The notes below the pieces were generated by a model. That model was not told the DNA's origin. It made no database searches and was given only the letters and a program-made list of their open reading frames with translations. Both the position numbers and the translations under genes were made by a program. DNA of 64,000 nucleotides from UBA7985 sp038141425 (GTDB lineage: Bacteria > Pseudomonadota > Alphaproteobacteria > UBA7985): positions 310,001 through 374,000 of the forward strand of contig JAYQIC010000007.1 of the NCBI GenBank assembly GCA_038141425.1. Direction: 5' to 3'. Shown here piece after piece: positions 11,308-24,850 of this stretch. Numbering within the stretch: the stretch's first letter is position 1; the number at the start of each line of letters is the position of its first letter.

Positions 11308-11824
11308 TCAGAGGGCATCCAGGGCCGATTGCAGGATCACCACGGCCGCCATCTGGTCGACGATCTTGCGCCGCTTGCCCCGGGTCATGTCCATATCGCC
11401 GATCAGAAACTTCTCCACCATGCTCGAGGTCAAACGCTCGTCCCACAGCAGCGTTGGCAGGTCGATCCCGGCCAGTGTGCGCAGATTGCGGGCAAAGGCA
11501 ATGGTCGCCTGGCAGCGCGGGCCGGGCGTCCCGTCCATCTGCAACGGCCAGCCCAGCACAATCGCCCGAACGTCGCGTTCTTCGAAATATCTGCAGCAGA
11601 CGGGGCACGTCATCGGCGAATTTCTTGCCGCGGATCAGTGTTTCGACAGGTGAGGCGACCGAGCGCATGCCATCGGAAATGGCCAGCCCGATCTTGCGGT
11701 CGCCAAAGTCGATCCCGATCACCCGGTCACCCGGGCTGAGTGTCTGGCGCATAGCTGCCAGATCGACTTCCTGAAAGCTTCGGGCCTTGTTTGTGGCGGG
11801 CGGTTGTTGATCGCTCATAGTCAC
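11308..11824 (-). CDS. ruvX: RuvX/YqgF-family pre-16S rRNA nuclease (frame break near 11590)
   Basis: This RNase H-fold nuclease matures the 5' end of 16S rRNA in other bacteria and was formerly called a putative Holliday junction resolvase. The motifs VIGIDFGDRKIGLAISD, AIVLGWPLQMDGTPG and LLWDERLTSSMVE are present in order. The total of about 171 residues is normal. One frame change near 11590 separates the first third from the rest. It is divergent from gatC with 54 bases between the starts, a gene order seen in other alphaproteobacteria. Confidence 0.88.
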
Positions 11825-11878
11825 GCTGCTACCAAGATTTCAAACAGATAGACATCATTTCCCGAGACAACGCCACCT

Positions 11879-12166
11879 ATGAGCATCAACCGAGAAACTG
11901 TCGAGCAGGCAGCCCGCCTCGCACGGCTGACCGTTGCCGACGCGGACAAGGACCGCCTTGCCGGCGAACTGTCCGCCATTCTGGGCTTCGTCGAACAGCT
12001 CAACGCCATCGACACCAGCGACGTCGATCCCCTGACCTCCGTCGTCGGCGCAACCGCGCGGATGCGGAAAGACGCGGTGACCGCTGGCGATGAGCCAGAG
12101 CGGATCCTCGCCAACGCCCCGGACCGGGTCACGGACTTCTACGCCGTACCCAAGGTCGTTGAGTGA
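11879..12166 (+). CDS. gatC: Asp/Glu-tRNA amidotransferase subunit C
   Basis: This is the small scaffold subunit of the GatCAB complex, which converts Asp-tRNA(Asn) and/or Glu-tRNA(Gln) to the amidated forms. The 95-residue protein has the family signature VEQAARLARLTVADADKD, then LSAILGFVEQLNAIDTSDVDPL, and ends with the typical DFYAVPKVVE. The frame is intact. It is the first gene of gatCAB and lies 54 bases from the divergent ruvX. Confidence 0.95.
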   Translation: MSINRETVEQAARLARLTVADADKDRLAGELSAILGFVEQLNAIDTSDVDPLTSVVGATARMRKDAVTAGDEPERILANAPDRVTDFYAVPKVVE

Positions 12167-12176
12167 GGGTGGCACA

Positions 12177-13670
12177 ATGACAGAACTCAACCGTCTGACC
12201 ATTGCCGCGGCGAGCGCTGGCCTCGCCAAGGGTGAATTTTCGGCCCGAGAGCTGACCCAGTCGTGTGTCGATGCCATGGAGGCGCGCGGCGATCTCGGCG
12301 CCTTCATCACGCCCACGCCGGATCTTGCGCTGGAAGCCGCTGACCAAGCGGACGCTAAGCGTAAGGGCGGGGAAGACGCGCCGCTGCTCGGTATTCCGCT
12401 GGGGATCAAAGATCTGTTCTGTACCGAAGGGGTCCAGACCACCGCAGCCTCGAAGATCCTGAAGGGCTTTGTCCCGACCTATGAGAGCAGCGTGACCACC
12501 AACCTGCTGCGCGACGGCGCCGTGTTCCTCGGCAAGCTTAACCTTGATGAATTCGCCATGGGGTCTTCGAACACGACCTCTTACTACGGCAACGTGGTTA
12601 ACCCCTGGCAGGCGGCGTCCAAGCCGGACATGCAGCTGGTACCCGGCGGTTCATCCGGTGGCTCGGCGTCGGCCGTTGCCGCGCGCCTGTGTCTGGGCGC
12701 GACCGGGACCGACACCGGCGGTTCGATCCGTCAGCCTGCAGCCTTTTGCGGCATCACCGGACTGAAGCCGACCTACGGTCGGTGTTCGCGCTGGGGCATC
12801 GTGGCCTTTGCCTCTTCGCTGGACCAGGCTGGACCGATGGCGCGTTCGGTCGAGGATTGCGCAATCTTGCTGGGCTCCATGGCGGGTTTCGACGCCAAGG
12901 ACACGACCTCTGTCGATACCCCGGTCCCGGATTATACCGCCGAGCTGGGCGCGGGTGTGAAGGGCCTGAAGATCGGCCTGCCGCGCGAGTACCGCGTCGA
13001 CGGCATGCCGGCCGAGATCGAGCAGCTCTGGCAGCAGTCTGCACAGTGGCTCCGGGATCAGGGCGCTGAAGTTGTCGAAATTTCGCTGCCGCACACCCAT
13101 TCGGCCCTGCCCGCCTATTACATTGTCGCGCCGGCGGAGGCGTCCTCGAACCTCGCCCGCTATGATGGCGTGCGCTATGGCTTCCGCGCCGATGCGCCAG
13201 ATGGCCTGCCGGAGTTCTCCAGCCTCGAGGACATGTACGCCACCACCCGGGGCGAAGGCTTCGGCGCAGAGGTCCAGCGGCGGATTATGATCGGCGCCTA
13301 CGTGCTTTCCGCAGGCTACTACGACGCCTACTACAACAAGGCCCGCCGGGTGCGCTCGTTGATTGCTCGCGACTTCACCGAAGCCTTCGAGCAGGTCGAT
13401 GCCATCCTGACCCCTACCACCCCGAGCGCGGCTTTCGGCATCACCGAGGAGCCGAGCGGCGTCGAGATGTACATGAATGACGTCTTCACGGTGCCAGCCT
13501 CGATGGCGGGCATTCCCGGGATCTCGCTGCCCGCCGGTCTGTCATCGGATGGCCTGCCGCTGGGCGTCCAGTTGCTGGGTCGGCCGTTTGACGAAGTGGG
13601 TTTGCTGCGCGTGGCGCAGGCATTGGAAGACGCGGCTGGCTTTACCGCCACCCCGCAGCTGATGGCCTAG
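12177..13670 (+). CDS. gatA: Asp/Glu-tRNA amidotransferase subunit A
   Basis: This amidase subunit releases ammonia from glutamine for tRNA-dependent amidation. The Ser-cisSer-Lys triad is visible: Lys78 in GIPLGIKDLF, the cis-Ser at about 159 in PGGSSGGSASA, and the nucleophile at about 183 in GTDTGGSIRQPA. The length of 497 residues is normal and the frame is intact. The ATG at 12177 is used because MTELNRLTIAAAS matches the family start; an upstream in-frame ATG falls inside gatC. It lies 10 bases after gatC and 13 before gatB. Confidence 0.96.
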   Translation: MTELNRLTIAAASAGLAKGEFSARELTQSCVDAMEARGDLGAFITPTPDLALEAADQADAKRKGGEDAPLLGIPLGIKDLFCTEGVQTTAASKILKGFVPTYESSVTTNLLRDGAVFLGKLNLDEFAMGSSNTTSYYGNVVNPWQAASKPDMQLVPGGSSGGSASAVAARLCLGATGTDTGGSIRQPAAFCGITGLKPTYGRCSRWGIVAFASSLDQAGPMARSVEDCAILLGSMAGFDAKDTTSVDTPVPDYTAELGAGVKGLKIGLPREYRVDGMPAEIEQLWQQSAQWLRDQGAEVVEISLPHTHSALPAYYIVAPAEASSNLARYDGVRYGFRADAPDGLPEFSSLEDMYATTRGEGFGAEVQRRIMIGAYVLSAGYYDAYYNKARRVRSLIARDFTEAFEQVDAILTPTTPSAAFGITEEPSGVEMYMNDVFTVPASMAGIPGISLPAGLSSDGLPLGVQLLGRPFDEVGLLRVAQALEDAAGFTATPQLMA

Positions 13671-13683
13671 GGAGACTGAAGAC

Positions 13684-15132
13684 ATGGCACAGACCATCAA
13701 GGGCCAGACCGGCGAATGGGAAATTGTCATCGGCATGGAAGTCCATGCGCAGGTGCTGTCTGAATCCAAGCTGTTCTCCGGGGCGTCGACCACCTTCGGC
13801 AAGTCGCCCAACCACAACGTTGCGCTGGTCGATGCCGCGCTGCCGGGCATGCTGCCCGTGCTGAACGAGGAATGCGTGCGACAGGCCGTGCGCTCGGGTC
13901 TTGGCATCAAGGCCGAGATCAATCTCTACAGCGTCTTCGACCGCAAGAACTACTTCTACGCCGACCTGCCGCAGGGCTATCAGATTTCCCAGCTCTATCA
14001 CCCGATCGTGGGCGAGGGGAGCTGACCATCGACCTCGAGGACGGCGAGAGCCGCACCATCGGCATCGAGCGGATCCACCTCGAGCAGGACGCGGGCAAGT
14101 CGATCCACGACCAGGATCCGCACCGGTCTTTCATCGACCTCAACCGGACCGGCGTGGCGCTGATGGAGATCGTCTCTAAGCCCGACCTGCGCGGGGTGAT
14201 GAAGCCTCGGCCTATATGACCAAGCTGCGCTCGATCTTGCGCTATCTTGGCACCTGCGACGGCAATATGGAGCAGGGGTCGATGCGGGCAGACGTCAACG
14301 TCTCAGTGCGCCCGGTCGGCTCGACCGAGCTGGGCACCCGGACCGAGACCAAGAACGTCAACTCGGTCCGCTTCATCCGGCAGGCGATTGAATTCGAGGC
14401 GCGGCGTCAGGTCGAACTGCTCGAAGGCGGCGGTGAGGTCGTGCAGGAAACGCGGCTCTATGACCCCGGCAAGGGTGAGACCCGGTCGATGCGATCAAAG
14501 GAAGAAGCGCACGACTACCGCTACTTCCCCGATCCCGACCTGCTGCCGCTGCAGCTGGAACAGGGCTTCGTTGATGCGCTGGCGTCCGATCTGCCTGAAC
14601 TGCCTGATGAGAAAAAGGCGCGGTTTCAGGCCGACTATGGCCTGTCGGCCTACGACGCAGGGGTTCTGGTGGCGGAGAAGGAAACCGGTGATTTCTTTGA
14701 GACCGTGGCCAAGGGCCGCGATGCAAAGCTTGCCGCGAACTGGGTCATGGGCGAGCTGTTCGGCGCGCTGAACAAGGCGGGTACCGATCTGGCCGACTCC
14801 CCTGTCTCGGCGGACAGCCTCGGCGGGCTGATCGAGGCGATCTCTGAAGGCACCATTTCCGGCCGGACAGCCAAGGACGTCTTTGCCAGCATGTTCGAAA
14901 CCGGCAAATCAGCGGCGGCCATCATCGACGAGCAGGGGCTCAAGCAGATTTCAGACGAGGGCGCGATCGAGCGGCACTCGACGAGATCATCGCGGCGAAC
15001 CCCGCACAGGTCGAAAAGGCTAAGGAAAACCCGAAGCTCAAGGGCTGGTTTGTGGGGCAGGTCATGAAAGCGACCGGCGGGCAGGCCAATCCGGCTGTCG
15101 TCAACAAGCTGATCAACCAGAAACTCGGCTAG
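13684..15132 (+). CDS. gatB: Asp/Glu-tRNA amidotransferase subunit B (three frame breaks)
   Basis: This subunit binds and phosphorylates the mischarged tRNA before amidation. The N-terminal cradle begins GEWEIVIGMEVHAQVLSESK; further segments are IGIERIHLEQDAGKSIHDQ, TGVALMEIVSKPDLRG, GSMRADVNVSVRP and KEEAHDYRYFPDPDLLPL. The C-terminal YqeY-like tail ends ANPAVVNKLINQKLG. The span fits a normal 480-residue protein. Frame changes occur near 14020, 14205 and 14975, and the motifs continue in register. Loss of gatB while gatA and gatC stay intact would be surprising, so sequence error is the likely cause. Confidence 0.92.
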
Positions 15133-15151
15133 CGCGCAGGGACCGATCACC

Positions 15152-15535
15152 ATGACCGAACGCCTCAACATTTCCACTGGCTCGCCTTTCGAAGCTGTCG
15201 CCGGCTATTCCCGCGCCGTCCGCATGGGCGACTTCGTCCACGTTGCCGGGACCACCGGTTACGACTACGCGACCATGACAATGCCCGAGGACGTGACCGA
15301 GCAGGCGCGCAACTGCATGGAAACCATCAGCAAGGCGCTGGCCGATGCCGGGGCGAGCCTCGAAGACGTGGTCCGCGCGCGCTACTACATCACCGATCAG
15401 GCCTATGGCGATGCCGTGTTCCGGCTTGTGGGCTCGTATTTCTCCGAGATCCGCCCGGCGGCAACCATGATCGTCTGCCAATTGCTGAACGACGATATGA
15501 AGGTCGAAATCGAAGTCACGGCCCAGCTGGCCTGA
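15152..15535 (+). CDS. RidA-family protein (YjgF/YER057c/UK114)
   Basis: This small trimeric enzyme belongs to a family that hydrolyses reactive enamine/imine intermediates of amino acid metabolism, or has related deaminase roles. The 127-residue translation contains FVHVAGTTGYDY, DVVRARYYITD and FSEIRPAATMIVCQLL; the conserved Arg in VRARYY and the IEVTA end fit the superfamily. The frame is intact. It lies between gatB and a glycerate kinase, and its stop overlaps the next ATG by one base, suggesting co-transcription. The subfamily and substrate cannot be told by eye. Confidence 0.88.
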   Translation: MTERLNISTGSPFEAVAGYSRAVRMGDFVHVAGTTGYDYATMTMPEDVTEQARNCMETISKALADAGASLEDVVRARYYITDQAYGDAVFRLVGSYFSEIRPAATMIVCQLLNDDMKVEIEVTAQLA

Positions 15536-16763
15536 TGACGGCGATCCGGGAAGACCTTCGGGCCGCCTTTGACGCCGCCGTCGCGGCGGCCCATCCCAGC
15601 CGCATCCTTACGCAGCATTTACCACCGCGCCCCGCAGGTCAGGCCTTCGTGTTTGCCGTGGGCAAAGCCGCCGTTCCCATGGCTGAAGCCGGTCGAGGCA
15701 GCCTGGGGTGCCGATGGACTGAGCGGTCTGGTGGTTGCCCCGCACGGCTCGGCGGCAGATTCAAGCCTGAAGGCGCTGTCGGTTGCGACGGCGTCTCACC
15801 CCTACCCGGATGAAACTGGTGCCGTGTCCGCCTCACGCCTGCTGGCGGCTGTGGCGGCGGTTGCCCGATGGCGCGCCGGTGCTGTTCCTGCTGTCGGGGG
15901 GGCGTCGAGCTTGTTGCTCGCGGTCGAAGACGGACCAGCACCGGAGATCCTGAAAGCCGGGACCCGGGCGCTGCTCAATGGCGGCGCCGATATCCATGCG
16001 CTGAATACGGTGCGAAGGGCGCTGTCGCCGCTGCTGGGCGGGGGACTGGCGCAGGCCTGTCGTGGGCGGATGACCACCCTCGCCATTTCCGATGTCGTCG
16101 GCGATGACCCGGTGTCGATTGGTTCCGGCCCAACGGTGCCGAACCCGACCGGGGCGGCGGAAGCCCTCGAACTGCTGGATCGGTACGACGCGCTGAGCGC
16201 GCCTCTGGAGGGCTGGCTGCGAGCTCAGCCGCCCGTGCAGGTGTTTGAAACCGACTATCGCATCATCGCGTCCGGACCACTGTCGCTGCAGGCTGCGGAG
16301 CAGGTCTTGCTGTCCCGGGGCCACGACGCCAGCATCACCGCCGATGCTCAGGTCGGGCTGGCCGACGATAACGCCCTGATGCTCGCCGAGCGGGTGCGGC
16401 GGCGTCCGGCCGGGCGCGCGCAGGTCTGGCTGATGGGCGGCGAGGTCGAAGATCGTGTGACGGGCTCCGGTCGCGGCGGGCGCAACGTGCAGTTTGCCGC
16501 CCGACTGGCGCAGGCGCTCGACGGGGTGCCGGGCTGGACTTTCCTCGGGGCGGACACGGACGGGCAGGATGGCAACGCGCCCAACGCCGGGGCTTTCTGC
16601 GATAGCACCAGCTGGACGCGGGCGCGTGTGGCCGGGCCTGACCCCGACGCCATGCTGGCGGCGAACGATGCCCACAGTTTGTTCGAGGCGCTTGGTGATG
16701 CGCTTGATCACCGGTCCGACGGGGACCAACGTCAACGATTTCCGGGCGCTTGCTCTGGTTTAG
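15535..16763 (+). CDS. Glycerate 2-kinase, MOFRL family (several frame breaks)
   Basis: This enzyme phosphorylates D-glycerate, for example from the serine cycle, glyoxylate assimilation or tartrate breakdown. Family segments appear in order across frames: FVFAVGKAAVPMA, LSGGASSLL (read in a third frame near 15880-15905), LNTVRRALSPLLGGGLA, TLAISDVVGDDPVSIGSGPT, then the MOFRL domain with GGRNVQFAARLAQ, FLGADTDGQDG and the final GPTGTNVNDFRALAL. Frame changes are needed near 15695, 15860, 15900 and 16725. The length of about 409 residues is normal. The start overlaps the stop of the RidA-like gene. Confidence 0.85.
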
Positions 16764-16862
16764 GCGAACAAAAATGCGCTTGGCACGGGCTGGTTGCTCT
16801 GGCGCCGAGCGCCACGGTTCACCACTTACGTGTCAAACACCGTAAACGGAGAAAGCCGCCAG

Positions 16863-17549
16863 ATGATCGACCTTTATACCGCGCCGACCCCCCCCGGCTG
16901 GAAGCCGCAGATTATGCTCGAGGAAACCGGACTGGAGTACACCGCCCATCCGGTCGACATCGGCAAGGGTGAGCAGCATCGGCCTGAGTTCCTCGCCATT
17001 TCTCCGAACAACCGCATCCCGGCGATCGTGGATCACGATGGTCCAGACGGCCAGCCGCTGGCCCTGTTCGAAAGCGGGGCTATCCTGATCTACCTCGCGG
17101 AGAAGAGTGGCCAGTTCTACGGCCAGAACCACCGCGAGCGCAGCATCATCAATCAGTGGCTCATGTGGCAAATGGGCGGGGTCGGCCCCATGCTCGGTCA
17201 GAACCACCACTTCGTGAAGTACGCGCCCGAGCAAATCCCCTACGCGCAGGAACGCTATATAAAGGAGACAAGTCGTCTCTATGGCGTCGCAGACCGCCAG
17301 TTGGCGGACAACGCCTTCCTCGCCGGTGATGCCTATTCCATCGCTGACATTGCCTGCTTTGGCTGGATGAGCCTATGGGAAGGCCAGAAGCAGGACATCA
17401 ACGACTTTCCAAACGTCAAACGCTGGCTGGGTGAAATCGCACAGCGTCCGGGTGTTCAGCGCGGCATGGCGGTGTTTCTGGACCGTCGCAAGGACTACTC
17501 CCAGATCAAAGAGGCTCAGGAACAGCTCTTCGGCAACAAGCCTGCCTGA
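16863..17549 (+). CDS. Glutathione S-transferase family protein (YfcG/Ure2p-like), copy 1
   Basis: This is a predicted cytosolic GSH-dependent transferase or disulfide reductase. The thioredoxin-like N-terminal domain (MIDLYTAPTPPGWKPQIMLE, NRIPAIVDH, LFESGAILIYLAEKSGQF) and the helical C-terminal domain (QWLMWQMGGVGPMLGQNHHF, AYSIADIACFGW) match the YfcG/Ure2p subgroup, in which Asn or Thr near the start contacts GSH sulfur. It has 228 residues and is intact. The ATG at 16863, behind a purine-rich stretch, begins the domain exactly. It is clearly paralogous to the transferase at 26065. Confidence 0.92.
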   Translation: MIDLYTAPTPPGWKPQIMLEETGLEYTAHPVDIGKGEQHRPEFLAISPNNRIPAIVDHDGPDGQPLALFESGAILIYLAEKSGQFYGQNHRERSIINQWLMWQMGGVGPMLGQNHHFVKYAPEQIPYAQERYIKETSRLYGVADRQLADNAFLAGDAYSIADIACFGWMSLWEGQKQDINDFPNVKRWLGEIAQRPGVQRGMAVFLDRRKDYSQIKEAQEQLFGNKPA

Positions 17550-17551
17550 GT

Positions 17552-18118
17552 TCAGGCGGGCTGGGCCACCGCTCGCGCGGATGGTGCCGTCGCGCGGTAT
17601 AGAACGTGGCGCCGCAGTGGGTGCCCCTCTGCGATATTGGGGTGGTCGAAGCCCGCGGCTTCATCCTGCACCATCCCAAGGCGCTCCATGACCCGGCGTG
17701 AACGGGCATTGGCCGGGACTGTGAAGGCGACAACTTCAGGCAGACCCAGCACGGTAAAGGCATGGTCGAGCAGCGCACGCGCCATCTCGGTCGCATAGCC
17801 CCGGCCCCAGAATTCGCGCTGCATCATCCAGCCAATCTCGGTCGCGCCCTGAAACCCGGCATCGAATTTGACCCTTGCCAGCCCGATGTCGCCAATGAAG
17901 GCCCCGGTCGCGCGCTCGATCAGCGGTTGGAACGAGTATCCCTCCCGCTGCTCCTGCTCTCTATACCGTGCGATCACGTTGCGGGACTGTCCCTCTGTCT
18001 GCAGATCGGGGAAATATTCGCAGACCACCGGGTCATTGTTCATGGCGTGGTAGGGGGCGAAGTCCTGTTCCTCCCAGTTCCGCAGCAGCAATCGGTCAGT
18101 TTCCAGCATCAGGGCCAT
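17552..18118 (-). CDS. GNAT-family N-acetyltransferase (RimJ/RimL type)
   Basis: This is an acetyl-CoA-dependent N-acetyltransferase with unknown acceptor. The 188-residue protein begins LETDRLLLRNWEEQDFAPY, typical of the RimJ/RimL-like Acetyltransf_3 group. It carries IGWMMQREFWGRGYATEMA, which contains the acetyl-CoA-binding R/QxxGxG/A turn, and ends the core with NARSRRVMERLGM. The frame is intact. It is convergent with the glutathione transferase and has 2 bases between the stops. Confidence 0.9.
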   Translation of the reverse strand: MALMLETDRLLLRNWEEQDFAPYHAMNNDPVVCEYFPDLQTEGQSRNVIARYREQEQREGYSFQPLIERATGAFIGDIGLARVKFDAGFQGATEIGWMMQREFWGRGYATEMARALLDHAFTVLGLPEVVAFTVPANARSRRVMERLGMVQDEAAGFDHPNIAEGHPLRRHVLYRATAPSARAVAQPA

Positions 18119-18242
18119 GGTAAGTCTCGTCTGGCAAGTCGGCGCATCGGGGCCTCAGTCTGGCCCCCTTTACGCTCCTTATACACAGAAAGGCTGTCGC
18201 AGGTGGTTTGCCGCCGAAGGGCAGGGCGATAGTTTAGCGGCC

Positions 18243-18692
18243 ATGGTCATGCACATGAAAAAGCTCTGCGTGGGCATCACGTCGATCGAGCACCTCGAAG
18301 ATTCTGTCCAGCGTCGGTCTGAACCGGACCACCCGCTGACCGGCGAGGACTTCACTTACATCACCACGCGGACCCGACCGCAGCAGTGGGAATCGATCAA
18401 AAACGGCGGCTCTTTATACTGGATCATCGAGCGCAGGCTCTGTTGCCGGCAGAAAATCATCGATTTTCGCGAGGGAAATAAGCGCGACGGCACGCCAGCC
18501 TGGCATATTGATCTGCGATCGGAGGTGATTCCTGTCGATATTTCGTGGCATCGGCCGTTCCAAGGATGGCGTTATTTGCCCCTGAAAGATGTCCCTGCGG
18601 ACGTAAAACGGCAATTAGGCGCCCATAATCCGCTCGATGACGAGTTTCCGCATGAGTTGCGTCGTGAATTGACAGATTTAGGTCTCTGGTGA
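18243..18692 (+). CDS. DUF1489 family protein
   Basis: This conserved protein of unknown function belongs to a family found mainly in alphaproteobacteria. The family signatures are KKLCVGITSIEHLEDS at the start, TRTRPQQWESIKNGGSLYWI in the middle, then RRLCCRQKIIDF and RPFQGWRYLPLKDVPAD. The ATG at 18243 is chosen because family members begin at the IKLCVG-like segment; the frame is open further upstream. It is 149 residues and intact. Its GC content is lower than that of its neighbours. It ends some 450 bases before 16S rRNA, in the same direction. Confidence 0.85.
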   Translation: MVMHMKKLCVGITSIEHLEDSVQRRSEPDHPLTGEDFTYITTRTRPQQWESIKNGGSLYWIIERRLCCRQKIIDFREGNKRDGTPAWHIDLRSEVIPVDISWHRPFQGWRYLPLKDVPADVKRQLGAHNPLDDEFPHELRRELTDLGLW

Positions 18693-18762
18693 GACATTAT
18701 TGCCCGCAAGCCATGCAGAGCTGTAATGACGCTACGCATAAGCGGTTTTTTGATTTTTTCGC

Positions 18763-18791
18763 TTGCGCCGCTCGGAAGGCGGGTCTAGATA
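18763..18791 (+). promoter_or_regulatory. Candidate rrn promoter
   Basis: TTGCGC (18763-18768) and TAGATA (18786-18791) are separated by 17 bases and follow a T-rich stretch. This is the best -35/-10 pair seen in the 445 bases between DUF1489 and 16S. It is an eye-based call; a second promoter in this leader cannot be excluded. Confidence 0.45.
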
Positions 18792-18878
18792 CAGGCCTCG
18801 TTCCGAGCAACACGGGCTGCCGACAACGTCTCCTCACCGAAGGGGAGGGGCGACAGGCCGCCTTACACTGCTTGGATC

Positions 18879-18889
18879 TGCTCTTTGAC
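18879..18889 (+). promoter_or_regulatory. boxA-like antitermination element in the rrn leader
   Basis: TGCTCTTTGAC at this position matches the boxA core bound by NusB-S10 in rrn leaders. It lies about 250 bases before the 16S start, between the candidate promoter and the mature rRNA, as expected. Confidence 0.6.
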
Positions 18890-19138
18890 ATCGTTGGTTA
18901 AGAAAATTGAGAGGATGCGCGGCTGGCGCTGGGTGTCTGGTGACTTGGATTTCAGGATCTGAGGAAGCTGGAGCTTTAAGCGTAAGCAAGTGCATCTTTG
19001 ACACACGTTACCTGGCATCGGCCTCGGTCGAAGTCAGGAACATTTGTTACGTCAATTAGGTTGGTCGAAAGACTGACCATTGAGAAGCATCGGCTTCGGC
19101 CGGTGCAGATGCTTTGTGAACGGTAAAGCTTTGGATTG

Positions 19139-20619
<1,481 letters not shown>

Positions 20620-20838
20620 AGAGATGGGTCTCTGCATCCACTGCCCTTCGGGGACGGATGATTGACCCTTTCATGAAAAAACTATCAGAGGCTTTGGTTC
20701 CTTCCTTTGGGACACCGAAGACCTCACCATCCCAGGATCCTGGGATCCGCGCCAGTGTCAGCGCCAGCTCCGCATCCTCTTGCACAACATGTCAGTTGTT
20801 TCACCGGACCTTTGGGCCGGGTGAATTGATCGGGCATA

Positions 20839-20914
20839 GGGGCTATAGCTCAGTTGGGAGAGCACCTGCTTTGCACGCAGGGGGTCGTCGGTTCGAATCC
20901 GTCTAGCTCCACCA
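20839..20914 (+). tRNA. tRNA-Ala (anticodon TGC)
   Basis: The cloverleaf is complete. The acceptor arm GGGGCTA pairs with TAGCTCC and includes the G3-U70 identity pair of alanine tRNA. The anticodon loop reads TTTGCAC, and CCA is encoded. It sits in the 16S-23S spacer and comes before tRNA-Ile. Confidence 0.97.
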
Positions 20915-20972
20915 ACTCGCCGGTCGGCGTTCTGGTTTCGGGGCGACCGGGTGGCAACAAGACGCATTCCCA

Positions 20973-21049
<77 letters not shown>

Positions 21050-21211
21050 CGACTTAGTAAGCGAGGGTCAATGCAGTTCGATGATAGACCTCAGCAAGTT
21101 TTTCGGCTTGTTGAGGTCTGTGATCTTCACAGAATGACAAAGTGGTTATGAAGAACGACGTCGGTTTACCGGGGCTTCCCAGCTCGGGTGTGACAGACAA
21201 CGTTGAGGTCT

Positions 21212-21291
21212 AGATACATCTGTCTTTCTAGATTGAAATGCAGTTGCCATCCTTCTGGATGGTAAACTGGTTTCTGATCGAGAGGGAGACG
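21212..21291 (+). repeat. 5' arm of the 23S processing stem
   Basis: Two blocks here are perfect inverted repeats of blocks downstream of 23S. The first is 13 bases at 21212-21224, matching 24276-24288; the second is 23 bases at 21269-21291, matching 24239-24261. Together they form the long duplex that brings the 23S ends together for RNase III cleavage. Confidence 0.88.
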
Positions 21292-21353
21292 TGGTCCAAT
21301 AATTTGGATCACATCGCGAGTTTTCTGTCCCTTCGGGGACAAAAAATCTCTTC

Positions 21354-24187
<2,834 letters not shown>

Positions 24188-24238
24188 AACTCCCGATCTC
24201 ATAGCGTCTCAATTCGTTGAGACAGCCGTGAGAGCAGG

Positions 24239-24288
24239 CGTCTCCCTCTCGATCAGAAACCAATTCAAACTGATCGACAGATGTATCT
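24239..24288 (+). repeat. 3' arm of the 23S processing stem
   Basis: This region contains the complements of the two upstream blocks: 23 bases at 24239-24261 and 13 bases at 24276-24288. They are nested in the right order to form one interrupted duplex around the whole 23S gene. Confidence 0.88.
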
Positions 24289-24356
24289 GACAAACACCTG
24301 AACTCGGTTCACCCGAGCAGCAGGGGTTCACGCCGCGGCGTCGAACCTCTGCTCCT

Positions 24357-24468
24357 CTGGTGGCCATAGCAAGGTGGAACCACCCGGTCCCATCCCGAAC
24401 CCGGCCGTGAAACACTTTAGCGCCAATGGTACTGCAGGCTCACCTGTGGGAGAGTAGGTCGCCGCCAG
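24357..24468 (+). rRNA. rrf: 5S ribosomal RNA
   Basis: CTGGTGGCCATAGC at the 5' side pairs with GTCGCCGCCAG at the 3' end. Between them lie the hallmark ACCACCCGGTCCCATCCCGA and the loop region TGGGAGAGTAGGTC. Length is about 112-116 bases; the exact ends are uncertain by a few bases. Confidence 0.93.
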
Positions 24469-24605
24469 AGTTCTTCTTCGCATCGCTTCCGTCAGGACGG
24501 TGCAGGCAGCACGCGCTGTCATCCAGACCTCAACGATCGTTCTTCATCGCGGTAATCCCCGCCATCGGTACCGACCCGACGTCGGGTCAGTCCAGTACAG
24601 AACAC

Positions 24606-24682
24606 CGCGGGATGGAGCAGCCCAGTAGCTCGTCAGGCTCAAAACCTGAAGGTCGCAGGTTCAAATCCTGCTCCCGCAACCA
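24606..24682 (+). tRNA. Initiator-type (fMet-like) tRNA with anticodon CAA
   Basis: The 77-base cloverleaf has the initiator hallmark of an unpaired C1-A72 and encoded CCA. Its position after 5S is where alphaproteobacterial rrn operons carry tRNA-fMet. The anticodon loop, however, reads CTCAAAA, giving CAA in place of CAT. The D-loop reads AGCCCAGTA, so the almost invariant G18 is A. The anticodon stem has A29-T41 followed by two G-C pairs, a variant known from some alphaproteobacterial initiators. The A7-T66 pair is intact. Possible readings are a real variant, a decaying copy, or two base errors. An automatic caller may label it Leu(CAA), but it lacks the long variable arm of tRNA-Leu. Confidence 0.85.
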
Positions 24683-24685
24683 ACA

Positions 24686-24722
24686 AAAAGCCCCCGTCCA
24701 GACCCTGGACCGGGGCTTTTGT
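24686..24722 (+). terminator. Rho-independent terminator of the rrn operon
   Basis: AAAAGCCCCCGTCCAG and its complement CTGGACCGGGGCTTTT form a strong stem with one wobble pair and a short loop, ending in a T-run. It begins directly after the CCA of the last tRNA. Confidence 0.92.
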
Positions 24723-24850
24723 CGTTTCAGGGCTGGGAAACGAGGGTGAATGGCCCCTGTTAAGCCCCCTGTACGGCCTCCTGAGGCCTCCTGAGACCCT
24801 GCAGCAGCTGTCCGGCGGTCTCCCCAGAGCGGTGTTGTGCCCGGGCTGCT

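Noticed and set aside
24606..24682. Ordinary tRNA-Leu(CAA)
   Set aside because: The long variable arm of leucine tRNA is missing and the C1-A72 mismatch is initiator-specific.
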